Notes: generated from the sequence alone by a model not told the origin. A DNA stretch of 64,000 nt from Diploptera punctata (GCA_030220185.1 JASPKZ010004951.1:1-64000), one strand, 5' to 3'. Counted from the stretch's first letter, positions 1 to 11,160 are shown. Made by a program: numbers and translations.

Positions 1-14
1 TTTTTTTTTTTTTT

Positions 15-53
<39 letters not shown>
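1..53. repeat. Poly-T tract at window edge
   Basis: An almost pure T run with a single G. It may be the poly-A end of a minus-strand retroelement that continues outside the window, or simple sequence. It lies next to a minus-strand LINE but is not clearly part of it. Confidence 0.6.
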
Positions 54-56
<3 letters not shown>

Positions 57-59
57 TTT

Positions 60-901
60 GACCCTTATTATCCTTCTCAATATACTACATATCAGCATAA
101 AACTAATAGTTATTAATACCATTGAGTTGTAGATTTTCTTCATTCTCCAAAGATTTGATGGCATGCTCTAATAAAAAATTGAATAGGAGAGGAGAGGAGA
201 TAGTGTATTTCCTAGCTTTTAACCCATTGTGAATTTCAAAAGTATTCGAAAACAGTTTGCCTACACGCACCCTACTCTTTGTGCCATTTAGACATATTCG
301 TATAAGTCTAACTTTTTAGGAATTCCGAACTCCGGCAGATACTAGGGCCTATATATCTTCTCCCTCTTAATTGAATCATAGGCCTATACCTTTTTTGAAG
401 TCTACATATAGTTCACGTACAATGCCATTGTATTCCCATTTCTTTCTAAAATCTGTCTTATACTAAAAATCTGATCTGTTGTAGACCTGTTTTTCTAAAT
501 CAACATTGAAGATCTCCTAGAATGTCATTAATATACGGAGTAAGTCTGCTTACTAATATATTTGTAAGAATTTTGTACGAAGTTGAAAGTAATGAGATGC
601 CCCTGTAGTTGTTGCAATCAGTTTTATCTCCTTTCTTATAGATTGGTACGATGATTTATTCTTTCCATTCATTTGGAAGAGCTTCTTTTTCCCAAATCAA
701 ACTAAAAAACGATGCGACGTATCTTGCCATCAATTTTTCTCCCCCCAATGTTATCAGTTCTGATGGGATCCCATCTGAACCTCATGCTTTAAATTATACA
801 TCTTCAATATATCTATCGCCATTTCAACCTCTAATGCACTTGGTTCTGTGGCTAGCATTTCTGCTGTCTAAAGTGTCCTCTTAATACCTTGTTCTGTATG
901 C
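60..901 (-). pseudogene. Non-LTR retrotransposon reverse transcriptase fragment (left part of split outer LINE)
   Basis: Read on the minus strand with several stops and frameshifts, this stretch gives reverse transcriptase landmarks: IVPIYKKGD, NNYRGISLLS, a T-T-D-Q-I-F motif, and a degraded FNGLKQG-like and LSPLLFN stretch towards the window start. The order runs from about 880 down to 60. It joins in frame logic with the endonuclease-like stretch at 3653-5240 once the younger LINE at 911-3643 is removed. The element is old and inactive, with many indels and stops. The 3' end is not in the window. Clade was not determined; it is a LINE with an AP-type endonuclease. Confidence 0.75.
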
Positions 902-910
902 ACATTTAAT
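902..910. repeat. Target-site duplication of inserted LINE, left copy
   Basis: The 9-bp word acatttaat occurs here and again at 3644-3652, exactly flanking the younger LINE. This fits target-primed insertion of that LINE into the older one. Confidence 0.85.
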
Positions 911-959
911 CTTCTTCTTCTTCTTTCTTCCAAGTATTAGGCCAAGGCCTGTTACGATC

Positions 960-1322
960 CTATAGAAAATTTTCCCTCCAGCGTTTCATAGGACGGCCCA
1001 GTGATCTTCGTCCTCTTGGTATATAATTATAAACAGCTTTGGGGATCCGATTTGAACTCATTCTTTCAAGATGGTGTTTCCAATTTAGTTGGTACTGTTT
1101 AATATATTCCAAAATTGGCGTAGTCTTCAATTCTTTTAAGATATCGGTGTTCCTTTTCCGATCCCATCTGGTGTAACCCGCTGTTCTGCGCATGAATCTC
1201 ATTTCACAAGCCGTTATTCTGCTTTCATGTTGTCTTTTTAGTGTCCATGCTTCACTACCATAGGTCAACACTGGTCTAGCCAAAGTGTTATATAAACGTA
1301 ATCTGTGTTGTTTTTTGTACAA
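960..1322 (-). pseudogene. LINE C-terminal tail domain
   Basis: This 120-codon frame is the conserved end of the same LINE: RPVLTYGSEAWTL, MRFMRRTAGYTRWDR, a WKHHLERM block and PRGRRSLGRPMKRW. Such tails follow the reverse transcriptase in many insect LINEs; their exact role is not known. It overlaps the preceding frame by about 35 bases, which shows a frameshift rather than a separate gene. Confidence 0.85.
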
Positions 1323-2556
1323 GGGATGGTTTCATAACTTGATTAATAATTCCTAAACTTTTATTATAACTAGTAATTTTTTCAGGGATATCCTTTTCAT
1401 CCCAGATAGAGAGATAATATCCAAGATATTTAAATTGATTAGATCTCTCTAAAATTTTATTCTGGAGACAGATTTTACTTTGTATGGGGTCCTTCCCATG
1501 AAATGCCATAATTTTAGTTTTGTTAATTGATATTTCCATATTAAATTTGGCACCTATTTTTTGTAAATTATAAATTGATCGTTGCAAATCATTTTCGGAA
1601 AGTGCCAGAAGAGCTAAATCGTCTGCAAAAAGAATAGCATCGAGTTTGAGGTTCCTATTGATGGGTATATATCCTCGTTGTGTTTTCCTCCATTCGTTTA
1701 TTAATTTATTCATATATATAATGAAAAGCACCGGTGAAAGTCCACATCCCTGTCTTACTCCAGTGTTGATCTTTTCCCAAGAAGATAATTTGCCATCTTG
1801 TTTAACAGAGATTTCATTATCTTTATAGATGTTGAAGATATTAGTAATATATTGTTGTGGAACGTTATCATCAGCTAAAATTTGTAGTAATATATTCTGT
1901 CTACTTTGTCAAAAGCCTTTATGAAGTCAACGAAGGCGATATGAGTTTCTATATTGAATTCCTTGTGCTTTTCTAATAGTAGTTTTAGAGTGAAGAATCC
2001 ATCTGTACAAGATCTACCCTTTCTGAATCCATTCTGCTCTTCTCCAATTATATTTTCATTTTTTTTTTTTCAATTTATTCTTAACTATATTAGCATAAAT
2101 TTTATATCCAGAGTTCAACAAGCTAATTCCACGATAGTTATCTTTGATTTGGCGACTTCCTTTTTTGAAGATTGGTATTACAATGGATTTGTTCCAGCTT
2201 TGTGGTGGTTCTTGTCCTTCCCATATCATATTAAGGAGAATAAGAAATCTGTCTAAAAATTTTTTAGTTGAAAATTTAAATAATTCTTGATTAATGTGGT
2301 CTTCTCCGGGAGCTTTGTTACTTTTTAATGATTTAACAACATCAGTTAATTCATCTATAGAAATTTGTTCCAAAGCAGTGTTATTAGAGATTGGTATTTG
2401 TAATAAATCATCATTTTGTGTCCATAAATGATGAAAGTAGTTAAGCCAAGATTCTTTAGATATACAATTTAAATGTGCATTTTCTCTTGAATCATTATTT
2501 AAATTTTTTAAAACTTTATATATTTTTGGTTGAGGCCTAGTGATATCATTTTCCAA
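1288..2556 (-). pseudogene. LINE reverse transcriptase domain, frameshifted
   Basis: Reverse transcriptase blocks in order on the minus strand: SNKAPGEDHI, IFKKGSRQIKDNYRGISLLN, FRKGRSCTD, a FVDFIKAFDKVDR stretch, and LDAILFADDLALLA, which holds the catalytic aspartates. The frame changes at least twice (near the poly-T at 2058-2070 and near 1735). This domain copies the element RNA into DNA at the nick. It lies between the endonuclease at 2637-3643 and the C-terminal tail at 960-1322 of the same element. Confidence 0.85.
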
Positions 2557-2636
2557 AAATGAGACAAATTGTTCCCAGCTTTGTCTATGTTTTTTGCGAA
2601 CTTCAATTTTAGCTATGGCTCTCTTCCTATGATACT

Positions 2637-3643
2637 CTACTTTATCTTCATCTTTTTTGTAGACAGAAATTTTTTGTATGCTTCACGTTTATCATCAATT
2701 ACTTTTTTGATGTTTTCATCCCATATCCGTAGTCCTTTTTTTCGATTCCATTTAGTTTTGATACCCAGGCTTTCATTTGCTGCTTGTGTCAAAATACTTT
2801 GTAGAGCAAGCCATTCTTCTTCAATATTTTCACCAACCGGTGTTTCTTGAACTAGACGATCTAATCTGCATTTGTATAGCCAGGTAATAGTGGGATCTCG
2901 GAAAAGACTTACTTTATAAGTATAGTCCACTTTTTCAAATTTTACATTATTAATTTTATTTTTATTTTTCCATCTCGGTGGCATACGAATTGGACAAACA
3001 AATAAGTAATGGTCTGATTCGATTTCAGGTCCTCTGTAAACTCTTGTATCAAGAACTTTAGATGCTAATTTTTTATTACATATAGCATAGTCAATTATTG
3101 ATTTAAGACCCCTGGCTTCCCATGTATATTTGTGACTATCCTTGTGGTTAAATACTGAGTTCATTATTGTGAATTGATTAAACATGACAAAATCAATTAA
3201 CCGTAAGCCATTTCTATTACAGGTTTGCTCTCCATATGGTCCTATATATGTATCAAATTTAGTATTACCAATTCTGGCATTTAAATCACCCAAAATTATA
3301 ATCATATCATTATTATTAATTGTGCAGATAACTTTCTGGAAGTCATGATAAAATTTTTCACTTTCTTCTTCATCTCCTTCTACAGGTGCATATATACCTA
3401 TCACTGTTAAGTATCCTAGAGATAATTTTATTCGGATTTGAATTATTCTTTCATTCCAAAAAGTATAGCTATGTATTGAATTTCTAAATCGTTTGTGAAT
3501 CATAACGGCTACACCTGCTTGTGCATGAATATGTTTTTTTACACCACTATAAAACTGAATGTAATTTTGAGTTTCTTTGGTGCCTTGTAATTTCTTTTTT
3601 GTGTCTGATATTACAGCTAATGAAATCCCCTTTTGAACAATGG
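2637..3643 (-). pseudogene. LINE AP-type endonuclease domain, partial
   Basis: An open stretch of about 335 codons without its natural N terminus. Visible endonuclease motifs are GIYAPVEGDEEE, IILGDLNARIGN, a YTWEARG-like box and IESDHYLF, which match the order of metal-binding and catalytic blocks in LINE endonucleases of the exonuclease/endonuclease/phosphatase family. Its role is to nick target DNA for target-primed reverse transcription. The first block (usually ATWNVRG then QE) is missing because of 5' truncation. The methionine at the start of the open frame falls in the target duplication, so it is not the native start. Confidence 0.85.
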
Positions 3644-3652
3644 ACATTTAAT
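3644..3652. repeat. Target-site duplication of inserted LINE, right copy
   Basis: The second copy of acatttaat. After it the older LINE resumes on the minus strand. Confidence 0.85.
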
Positions 3653-5240
3653 AGATGATTAAAGTAACTTTCCTATATATTTAATATATTACTGGAATGT
3701 GCAATCATATTCCCATTTTCATTCATAATTATGCTTGTTCTAACTTGAAACCCTTTCTTCTCCATCCCAATTCCCTGATATAATTCTCTGATGTTCCTCT
3801 TTTTTTGTAAATAATTGAAGATAATTAATCTTCTCTCTCAAAAATTCCCTCATTTTACTATTTAATTACCTGGCGGTTTCCGTCTAACAATAGCATTTTT
3901 TTTGTTTTTCCAAATTTACTTCATTTAGCTCGAGTAGCCAATTCATCTTTGCTTGCTTCATTTTCTTTATAATATCGGTACATCTTCATCAAACAATTTC
4001 TTGTTTCCCCTTTATTGAATAACCAATGCTTTCTGATGCTGACAATTTAATAGTATCTCTTACAGCCTACCATTCTTTATTTATATCAGTTTCTTCTTGG
4101 ATGCTTCATCCTCATCTCAAGACTCCAGTATTTCAAATCTATTAGCAATTTTGATTTATTCTTGCCATAGTTCATCATTTCTCAAGTTTTCAATTCAAAT
4201 TTTCTGATCATCTTTATGTCTTGTTCCTCTCATGAGCTATAACCATTGTCTGATTTTCACCCTGACCAGATGATGATCCGAACTGCAGTCTGCCCCTCTA
4301 ATTGATCTAACATCAATGATGCTACTGTGTCAGCGTTTGTCCACAAATACATGATCTATCGGATTCAGAGTTTCGCCATCTGAAGACGTCCTGGTGTATT
4401 TATGAATATCCTTATGCTGGAATGTTGTGCTCTTAACAATAAGATTCTTTGATGTGGCAAATCTAACTCCATTGTCGTTACTAACTTTGTGAAGACTGAA
4501 TTTGCCTTTTGGCCTAAATATATCTTCCCCACTTTTGCATTAAAATCTCTTAAATATGTCTTCCCGCCCCACTTTTGCATTAAATCTCATAAGGCAATTT
4601 TGATAATATATGATATTGTGAAAGGCTATAGAATATGTATTCTAATTTTCATAGAACTCATCCTTGATGTTGTCATCCTTATCTTCTGTGAAACCACGTA
4701 CATTTATGATTACAAGATCATGTTGTTTACTCTTTAGAATGATATATGATATCCTATCGCTGACAAACTTAATATCTCGGATAGCGGAGAGGATCCTCCT
4801 TCGGACTAAAATGCCCGTTCCAAATGCAGGTCTTGCTCACCCCCGCCCCGTAGTATAATGTAAAGCTTCCCGATTCCTGACTCCTTCTCCTGGCCATCTA
4901 ACTTCCTGTAAAGCCTCTATACCCAAGGGTGATTTATCTAATTCTTGTTAATATATTAGCACCCCGCTATTATATAAACTCCTACATTCCACGTTCCTAG
5001 GAACATGTCCTTGCGATTAGCCTTTGGCGTGGATTCCCTGAAGTAGTCCCCGCCCTTGAACCTAATTGCTAACTATTTTACCTCCGGAGAATTTACCTCA
5101 GTGGATCCCATGTCTGCGTTTCTTGGCGGTTGTATTTTTACGGTGAAATATCGTCACTCTTGTGATAAGTTACTTTTTTCGCCTGGCTTATCGCCTTCGT
5201 GGGTAACCTTTTCGGCAGCAATTCTACCGCCGGCATAGCT
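3653..5240 (-). pseudogene. Degenerate LINE endonuclease and linker (right part of split outer LINE)
   Basis: On the minus strand, with many stops and shifts, the order from about 4930 down to 3650 is an ALQEVRWPGEG block, a NVRGFTEDKD-like block, LRDFNAKVGK (seen twice in part, near 4500-4580), an NPIDHVFVDKR block near 4350 and [10 protein letters not shown] near 4280. These are the endonuclease blocks of a LINE. The linker continues to 3653 and rejoins the reverse transcriptase at 60-901. The 5' limit is uncertain. The element is clearly older than the LINE inserted in it. Confidence 0.75.
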
Positions 5241-5554
5241 CTCGGGGTCTTGCAAGTCACTCCACCACGACAAGGTAAAGATATCATGGAGGGATGAAGT
5301 ATATAGACACATGATTTATTTTTACTAACATGTGTAACGTTAATGTTTGTGCTATTTGTGAATATTCGGTAACACTGTTACATATTTTTATTACAAAAGT
5401 TTGATATTGCTAGTGGGATGTGTAAACCTATCTCTTTACTAGGTATGTCTCTCTCTATACCAGTACATCCCCACGTGAGGGAAGGGTGCTCCTTTCCGGG
5501 AATTACTTAATCAAGGTAATTTAGTTATGCCTATTTTCCTATAGATGCCAGTGA
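5241..5554. other. Intergenic or intronic DNA, no gene seen
   Basis: No coding or RNA signal was recognised here. Confidence 0.5.
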
Positions 5555-5825
5555 ATGACAAGTAGTTAGCTCATCGCCTCAAAAAGGCGTTTAATAGGCA
5601 ATTAGAATATCATTTCGTTGGTGAAGACCGATTAAATTTTGCTCTGAGGTTCTAATTTAGCTTGAGATTATTTTATGCGCCCTTAAATCTTCAGACGCGG
5701 GATCCCTAGCTTTAAGTCCCTCTTGGAAGACTTGACCCTTGGATTTTTCCATCCTAAAAAATCCATCGATCCCAGTCGAGACCAGAGACAAGGAACTTTA
5801 CCCCTAGACCACCGTGGCATAGGAG
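5555..5825 (-). mobile_element. tRNA-derived SINE, family C
   Basis: Read on the minus strand, it starts with a tRNA-like head (CCACGGTGGTCTAG, then GTTCC) followed by a body rich in GGATTTTT and ATCCATCGA words. Similar copies lie at 21108-21378 and 27600-29200. SINEs of this kind use RNA polymerase III promoters in the head and are mobilised by LINE machinery. Confidence 0.7.
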
Positions 5826-6027
5826 AGAATAAAATAAGTGCATCCGTTTGTTAGAGGGAAATATATTCCCTTTGTTAATAAAATGCGACTCTGTTCTTTA
5901 ACACGCTTTACCCATTACTTTAATTATATCAAAAGCAAATTTGATCATGATTTTGTGTGGGGACGAGTGCAGGAAAATAATAGAAGAAGAGGGGGGGGCA
6001 AATATATTAATAAATGTGCGGAATGTC

Positions 6028-6345
6028 CACCGCTGTAGTCTCGAGGTAGCGTGCTGCCTTGTCACGCAGCGGGCCCGGGTTCGATTTCCGGTCGGGACAG
6101 GGTGAGGTTTTTTCGGGTTTTTTCGTCACCTGTAAGACAAATGTCAGGAAGCTTAGGGCCAATGGTCCCCGAAAATCATCCGGCCATCATCATCATCATC
6201 CTTATCATTATCATCATCATCCCTCACCAGTGTGGAAAGAAACGGGAAGATACCACACCTATAATTCCTTAGTAAAGCTTCAAAGCATATCATGAACATT
6301 TTGTGATTGCAGTGAAAGACCTGCCCCTCGGACAGAATGTGCGGA
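6028..6345 (+). mobile_element. tRNA-derived SINE, family A2
   Basis: The head reads CCGCTGTAGTCTCGAGGTAG with a B-box-like GGTTCGATTTC, followed by GGTGAGG and GTAAGACAAATGTC, a (CAT)n run at 6185-6225 and a 3' part ending in CTGCCCCTCGGACAGAA. Minus-strand copies at 55628-55968 and 56170-56522 share both halves, which defines this subfamily. The apparent His-rich reading frames across the CAT run are not genes. Confidence 0.8.
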
Positions 6346-6454
6346 ATAATAAAAATTCATGTAAAATAAATTTGTCTATCTGTTTTTTGTTGTCTATAAT
6401 GTTTTAGTGATGCAGCCATCATCGCAGTGATTTATATCCTTAATCATTGGACAT

Positions 6455-6850
6455 CACAGCTTAACCGCTGTTTTCTCGGAGCAATATCGTTGCCTCGTAA
6501 GCAACAGGCTTGGGTTCGTTCCTTTTTCTGAACATGTTTCCTTGGTTTGGTTTTTTCGGGGTTTTCCTCGCCTATGAGACAAATGTCTGGAACCTTTAAG
6601 GTCCAATTAGTCCCAGAATACCATTTTACCATCATAATCGTCCTACTGCATACACCTTGTTTTATATGGATGTTCTTGCTGTCTCGGAGGTAGCCACGCA
6701 TTGTCCCTCAATCGGAGAGGTTCTCCATGTCCTTCTGTGATCAAAAATATATATGTGATACTAATTTTAAATAACCATCAGGTTGTGTCACTATAAAGTC
6801 CAGATGGCACGGGACACACAAAACAACCTAAAAGGGAGAGGTTAAGCTAA
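6455..6850 (+). mobile_element. tRNA-derived SINE, family A1, about 390 bp
   Basis: The same head and GAGACAAATGTCTGGAA middle as family A2, but with a different 3' half that carries GTCTCGGAGGTAG and CTGTGATCAAAA and ends GGGAGAGGTTAAG. Near full-length; the partner copy is at 9327-9740. Confidence 0.75.
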
Positions 6851-6884
6851 GATTAAGAAAGAAAAACAATTTTAAAATGATTTA

Positions 6885-7180
6885 CTCTTTATTACACATC
6901 TCGACAGGCTAATCACAAAGGTATATGATCATCCAACCAGTGTAAGGATGACATGTAGTCAACATGTTGGGATCCCCAGTTCTAATAGCTGGTTTTGTCA
7001 ATCTGGAGCTGTTAGTTATTGTAGCTACCCAAATTCCTCATGATTCTGGATGGGCACCGGTCCCACACTGGCTGAAATCCCATGATAAAATTTCTTCCCC
7101 CATGGAAACTAGAACCAGCTCAAGTCCCGCAACTCTGCGCTTAGGCATCTTGCCTTAACCACTCGGTCACGTCGCGGGAC
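6885..7180 (-). mobile_element. tRNA-derived SINE, family B
   Basis: On the minus strand the head reads GTCCCGCGACGTGACCGAGTGG, then AAGGCAAGATGCC (tRNA-Leu-like), with a body that holds ATGGGGGAAGAAATTTT and ends towards a GTTGACTACATGTCATCC word. Plus-strand relatives lie at 18455-18770 and 58525-58745. Confidence 0.75.
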
Positions 7181-7387
7181 GTTTAAAATAACTACTAAGC
7201 CCTAAACACCGTCTTGTATGTTTGTGACATAAACCTGACTACAATGACACCGAGAATTCCTCGAATATGTTTTCTTCATTAAAATAGGTATAAGTCCTTT
7301 AATTGGTATTTAATTTCTTTGCTACAGTTAAGATAATTTATATATATGATCTATCAGTTGTCAATTTACGAAAACAGAACAACCATT

Positions 7388-7880
7388 AAAGAAATAAATA
7401 ATAGTTTTAAAAAACTAAAACAACACGCTTTATTAGAGAACCGAACTCAAAAATGAAAAGTAATTTTAATTTCCAACACACTTGGGATAAATTTAAAGTG
7501 GTCAACAAAAAAATCATCTCCAACACATCTAGAATAAAACTAGAATTATCAAAAAAAAAAGAAAATAATTTTACCATCAAAAGCGTGGGGTGCTCTATAT
7601 CAATTAAAATATTTGATAATAAACAGATATTGGTAAAAGTAAAGTCTCTAAGAAGAACATGTAAAAATCATAAAAAGCACCCCATGCTTTTGATGGTAAA
7701 ATTATTTTCTTTTTGTTGATAATTCTAGTTTTATTCTATATGTGTTGGAGATGATTTTTTTGTTGACCACTTTAAATTTATCCCAAGTGTGTTGGAAATT
7801 AAAATTATTTTTCATTTTTGAGTTCGGTTCTCTAATAAAGCGTGCTGTTTTAGTTTTTTAAAACTATTATTTATTTCTTT
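7388..7880. repeat. Foldback element: about 210-bp inverted arms around a 78-bp loop
   Basis: The left arm (7388-7596) and right arm (7675-7880) are near-perfect reverse complements. For example aaagaaataaataatag opens the left arm and ctattatttatttcttt closes the right one, and the inner ends are agcgtggggtgct and agcaccccatgct. No transposase frame is present, so it is a foldback or MITE-like element. Transcripts in either direction would form a long hairpin RNA. The 88-codon frame at 7453-7719 runs through the arm and loop and is not a gene. Confidence 0.9.
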
Positions 7881-7984
7881 GTTTTTTAGTTTTAATATTT
7901 TACAGAATACGATAAGAATGTAAATATCTTCAAATTCCATACTATTGTAGTATGAGCTAAAAGTATTACTCTAATAAAAAAAAT

Positions 7985-8072
7985 CCTCCCCAGCAGGATT
8001 CGAACCAGTGACCTATGGATTACTGAAATTGTGTACCACTAGTTCACCGCTCTACCAACTGAGCTCTTACAA
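7985..8072 (-). pseudogene. tRNA-Tyr-like relic with intron-like insert
   Basis: On the minus strand: AGAGCTCAGTTGGTAGAGCGG (D arm and A box), GTGAACT, a short insert, ATCCATAGGTCACTGG and GTTCGAATCCTGCTGGGGA (T arm and B box). The ATCCATAGGTC word and the insert after the anticodon position recall intron-bearing tRNA-Tyr. The 5' acceptor half does not pair with the 3' half, so it is a pseudogene or the head of a SINE whose body is the 165-bp repeat that follows. Confidence 0.65.
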
Positions 8073-8128
8073 CGATTGACTAAAAAGTCGACAAGTCCGT
8101 AACCTATTATACCAGTTTTAATTTTTTT

Positions 8129-8625
8129 GATTTTCTGATGATTCTGGCCAGGAATTTAGAAATAAAATATGAAATTATTGTAGTGTCACGGGTCCTTTAC
8201 AAGTATACAAAATTTCAAGTCGATCCAATGTCTCTAAGTGGGTGAAAATCGGGTTCAAAGATTCCGTTACATAAATACAAAGACACTTTTTTTTATTTTC
8301 TGATGATTCTGGCCAGGATTTTAGAAAATAAATATGAAATTATTGTATTGTCACGGGTCCTTTACAAGTATACAAAGTTTCAAGTCGATCCAATGTCTCT
8401 AAGTGGGTGAAAATCGTGTTCAAAGATTCCGTTACATAAATACAAAGACACTTTTTTTGATTTTCTGATGATTCTGGCCAGGATTTTAGAAACTAAATAT
8501 GAAATTATTGTATTGTCACGGGTCCTTTACAAGTATACAAAATTTCAAGTCGATCCAATTATTTTAAGTGGGTGAAAAACGCGTTGAAAGATTCAGTTAC
8601 ATAGATAGATAGATAGATACAGGCC
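8129..8625. repeat. Tandem repeat, three copies of about 165 bp
   Basis: Copies begin at 8129, 8294 and 8459. Each has tctgatgattctggccagg, gtcacgggtcctttacaag, ttcaagtcgatccaat and gattccgttacata. The array ends in a short GATA microsatellite (8602-8619). Copies differ at only a few positions. Confidence 0.9.
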
Positions 8626-8639
8626 AAGCTAATGTAAAG

Positions 8640-9320
8640 CGTGTAGAAACCCATAATACGTACTTTCGTCAAATAAATGGAATCAGTGTTTTTAAAGAAC
8701 ATTATGAAACTCCGTTGAGGTTACTGTGTTAAAGTTTTAATAATTGTATTGTTTTATAAAACAACACTGCAAATTATTGAGGACGACTGAGATATCAGTT
8801 ACTGTTATACAATTATTAACACTTTAAATAAATCGAAGACATTTCTGACATAATAACGAATAATAATGTATCATGCTAATAGTATTATATTTCCAGTGAT
8901 GTAATGAATGCATTTTTTCTCTTCATTAAGCTTATTCATTTTCATAAGCTAGCGTACAGAGTACTTATAAAGTTGCTGTTTTGAATGCATTTTAATATAA
9001 CTTCGATGACATTAAATGTATTCCTCTAATGCACTTGAAAAGGGAATAAAAAACATTAGCTGAATATTGCCGTACTTTATTATAATGAATATTCATAGTC
9101 ATGAAATTCGATGGCGATTCTCTGATATAGCAAGTGTTTCATGCAACAGGTTTTAAAAGAATTGCATATTTTGTGATGTAAAATTCGTAATTGAAGGGAT
9201 CGGGTAAATAAGCAGCTCACCTACAGAAGTGCACTCATTGTTTCAAGAAAGTTTAGAAAATTCTACAAATCAAGTGGATGACTATATCAATAATGTTAAA
9301 TAATATTATTGTATGGTTCA
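8640..9320. other. AT-rich DNA, no gene seen
   Basis: No open frame, tRNA or transposon signature was recognised. Confidence 0.5.
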
Positions 9321-9326
9321 AGTTCA

Positions 9327-9740
9327 CCGCTGTGGTCTCGGAGTAGCGTCACTGCCCCGTACGCAGCTAGTCAGGGTTCGATCCCCGGTCGGGACAAGTT
9401 TCCTGAGTGACTGTTTTTTTCCTCACCTGTAAGACAAATGTGAAAAAACTTTAAGGTCCAAACGGTCCCCGAACATCAACTGCTCATCATCATCATCATA
9501 TTCACCATGTTTAGTATGAAAGTGTGTGTGAATGATATGTTTCGTCTAAATGCTGTGTTGTCTCGGGAAGACCCTGACATTGAGCTGATCATTAATTCGG
9601 GGAGGCCCTCCACGTTCTTGTGTGGTCAAAAAGTATGTGTGACCAACAGTTAAAATCCCTCTCCCGGCAGGTCGTGCCACAGTAAGGCCCAAGGGTGGCG
9701 TGAGGCACGTAAAAGTACATATAAGGTGAGAGGTTAAACT
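9327..9740 (+). mobile_element. tRNA-derived SINE, family A1
   Basis: The head is CACCGCTGTGGTCTCGGAGTAG with B box GGTTCGATCCCC, then GTAAGACAAATGTG, a (CAT)n run near 9485-9500, GTCTCGGGAAGACC, and an end at GTGAGAGGTTAAACTG. It is the most complete family A1 copy here. Confidence 0.8.
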
Positions 9741-9744
9741 GCGT

Positions 9745-10265
9745 TAAGTGAGTGGAATTTTATGGCTCAGTTCTTTATTATTGTTAACTGGTAGGATACG
9801 AAATAAAATATATCATTCTCTAGAGCATTAAGAATTTATATAATGCCCTCCAATTTATATTACTCCCTTTACCAAAGCAAATTTATACAGGTTTGTTGAC
9901 TCTCCAAATCTCTCCAAATCAACGATTTAAGCATTAAATTCTCTATTAATGCTTCAAAGTTTTATTTACGTCAGCAATAAAGAAAAAAAAACCATAAAAT
10001 ATTGCATTACGGTACCAAGCACCTTACTTGATGATTAGTCCCTCGAACCAGAGGCCCTCGGCTTAGTGAGTATGTCAGCCTCACATGCGTAAACAACATA
10101 ATACCCTTGATAGGGTAAGGTTGCGTAATTCTGTGATTTTTTAAATGTTTGTGTAAATGTAACGTTTACATATTAGTGACAAAATATTAATAGAGAAACA
10201 TGGTATGAACCTCTTACGAGATTATTTATCGAACTAACTCCAACCCAATGTTCTGTTGTCCCCAA
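9745..10265. other. AT-rich DNA, no gene seen
   Basis: Nothing was recognised beyond low-complexity A/T runs. Confidence 0.5.
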
Positions 10266-10269
10266 ATGC

Positions 10270-10615
10270 CTCATATAATAAAATGAGTTAAAATATACCT
10301 TCTTAGGTAAGATCCGTCGTCCTCAACGTATTATGTATTCTTTATGCCTGTAGGCCTTTCATAACATCCGTTTCATCTTCAGCAGGTCCTTGTTCGGTAC
10401 AATATCTAGTATGATGGTTGATTTTGGTCACGACAACACCACATTAGGACCAGCAGCATCAACCATCATACTAGATATTGTAGCGAAGAAGGACCTGCTG
10501 AAGATGGAACGGATGTTCTCAAAGGCCTACAGGCATAAAGAATACATATTTTATAAGTTGAGGACGACGGATCTATCTAAGAAGGTATATTTTAACTTAT
10601 TTTATTTTATGACTC
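10270..10615. repeat. Foldback element: about 150-bp arms, 35-bp loop
   Basis: The left arm (about 10270-10423) and right arm (about 10460-10615) are reverse complements with a few mismatches; inner ends read atctagtatgatggttgat and atcaaccatcatactagat. The right arm has a plus-strand reading frame (10390-10650) that contains KKDLLKMERMFSKAYRHKEY and ends in LSKK just before AAG/GTATAT, which resembles an exon followed by a splice donor. This could be a captured exon fragment or chance. Confidence 0.85.
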
Positions 10616-10619
10616 TCCT

Positions 10620-11116
10620 CTTCAACGGTTTCAACAGTGAATTTTATTAGTATTAAATACCTCATACTTCCTAATTGCGTGATATTAAAATAGGAGCTTA
10701 TAAATTAAAAATAAAACTTAATTCGCTTTTTATTAAAGTTGATATTCAATATTAGAAGCCACGTTTGAGGTCAAGTACAAACATTTTGTAAGTGTTATCA
10801 AACGACATTTCATATTCGGCATATTTCCCTCTAAAAATTAACATTAAAACAAAAATACTAAGAATGAACACGGTGATAAATCTTTCCAAACAAATATACT
10901 AGTTCTACTTTCTAGCAAAAATATTTCCCTCTATGAAATTAAGTATGGAATAATAATAATAATATTTTTTTTTATTATTCCGGCTTTTACAATGGATATA
11001 CATTTTTCCGGTACCCATGTTCACAGTTAACTACACATTTGTCTCAACACATTTTTCCATTCTTGTCTGTTCATCCATATATCTTCTTCTATTCCCATTC
11101 CCTCTTAGTTTCATTG

Positions 11117-11160
<44 letters not shown>

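Larger units (their letters stand above)
911..3643 (-). mobile_element. 5'-truncated non-LTR retrotransposon with (GAA)n tail, inserted in an older LINE
   Basis: A minus-strand LINE of 2.73 kb. From 5' to 3' it carries the rear two thirds of an AP-type endonuclease (3643 to about 2640), a linker, a reverse transcriptase (about 2560 to 1290) with the catalytic FADD box near 1630, and a C-terminal tail with YGSEAW and GRRSLGRP (to about 960). The 3' end is a (GAA)n run at 911-930. The frame shifts between pieces and again at a T run near 2060, so it cannot make one protein. The 5' end lies inside the endonuclease, so it arrived truncated. A 9-bp target duplication brackets it. A tail of the same family sits at 14060-14177. 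Confidence 0.9.

Noticed and set aside
6059..6295. His-rich small proteins
   Set aside because: They are translations of the CAT run inside a SINE, as is 56228-56437.
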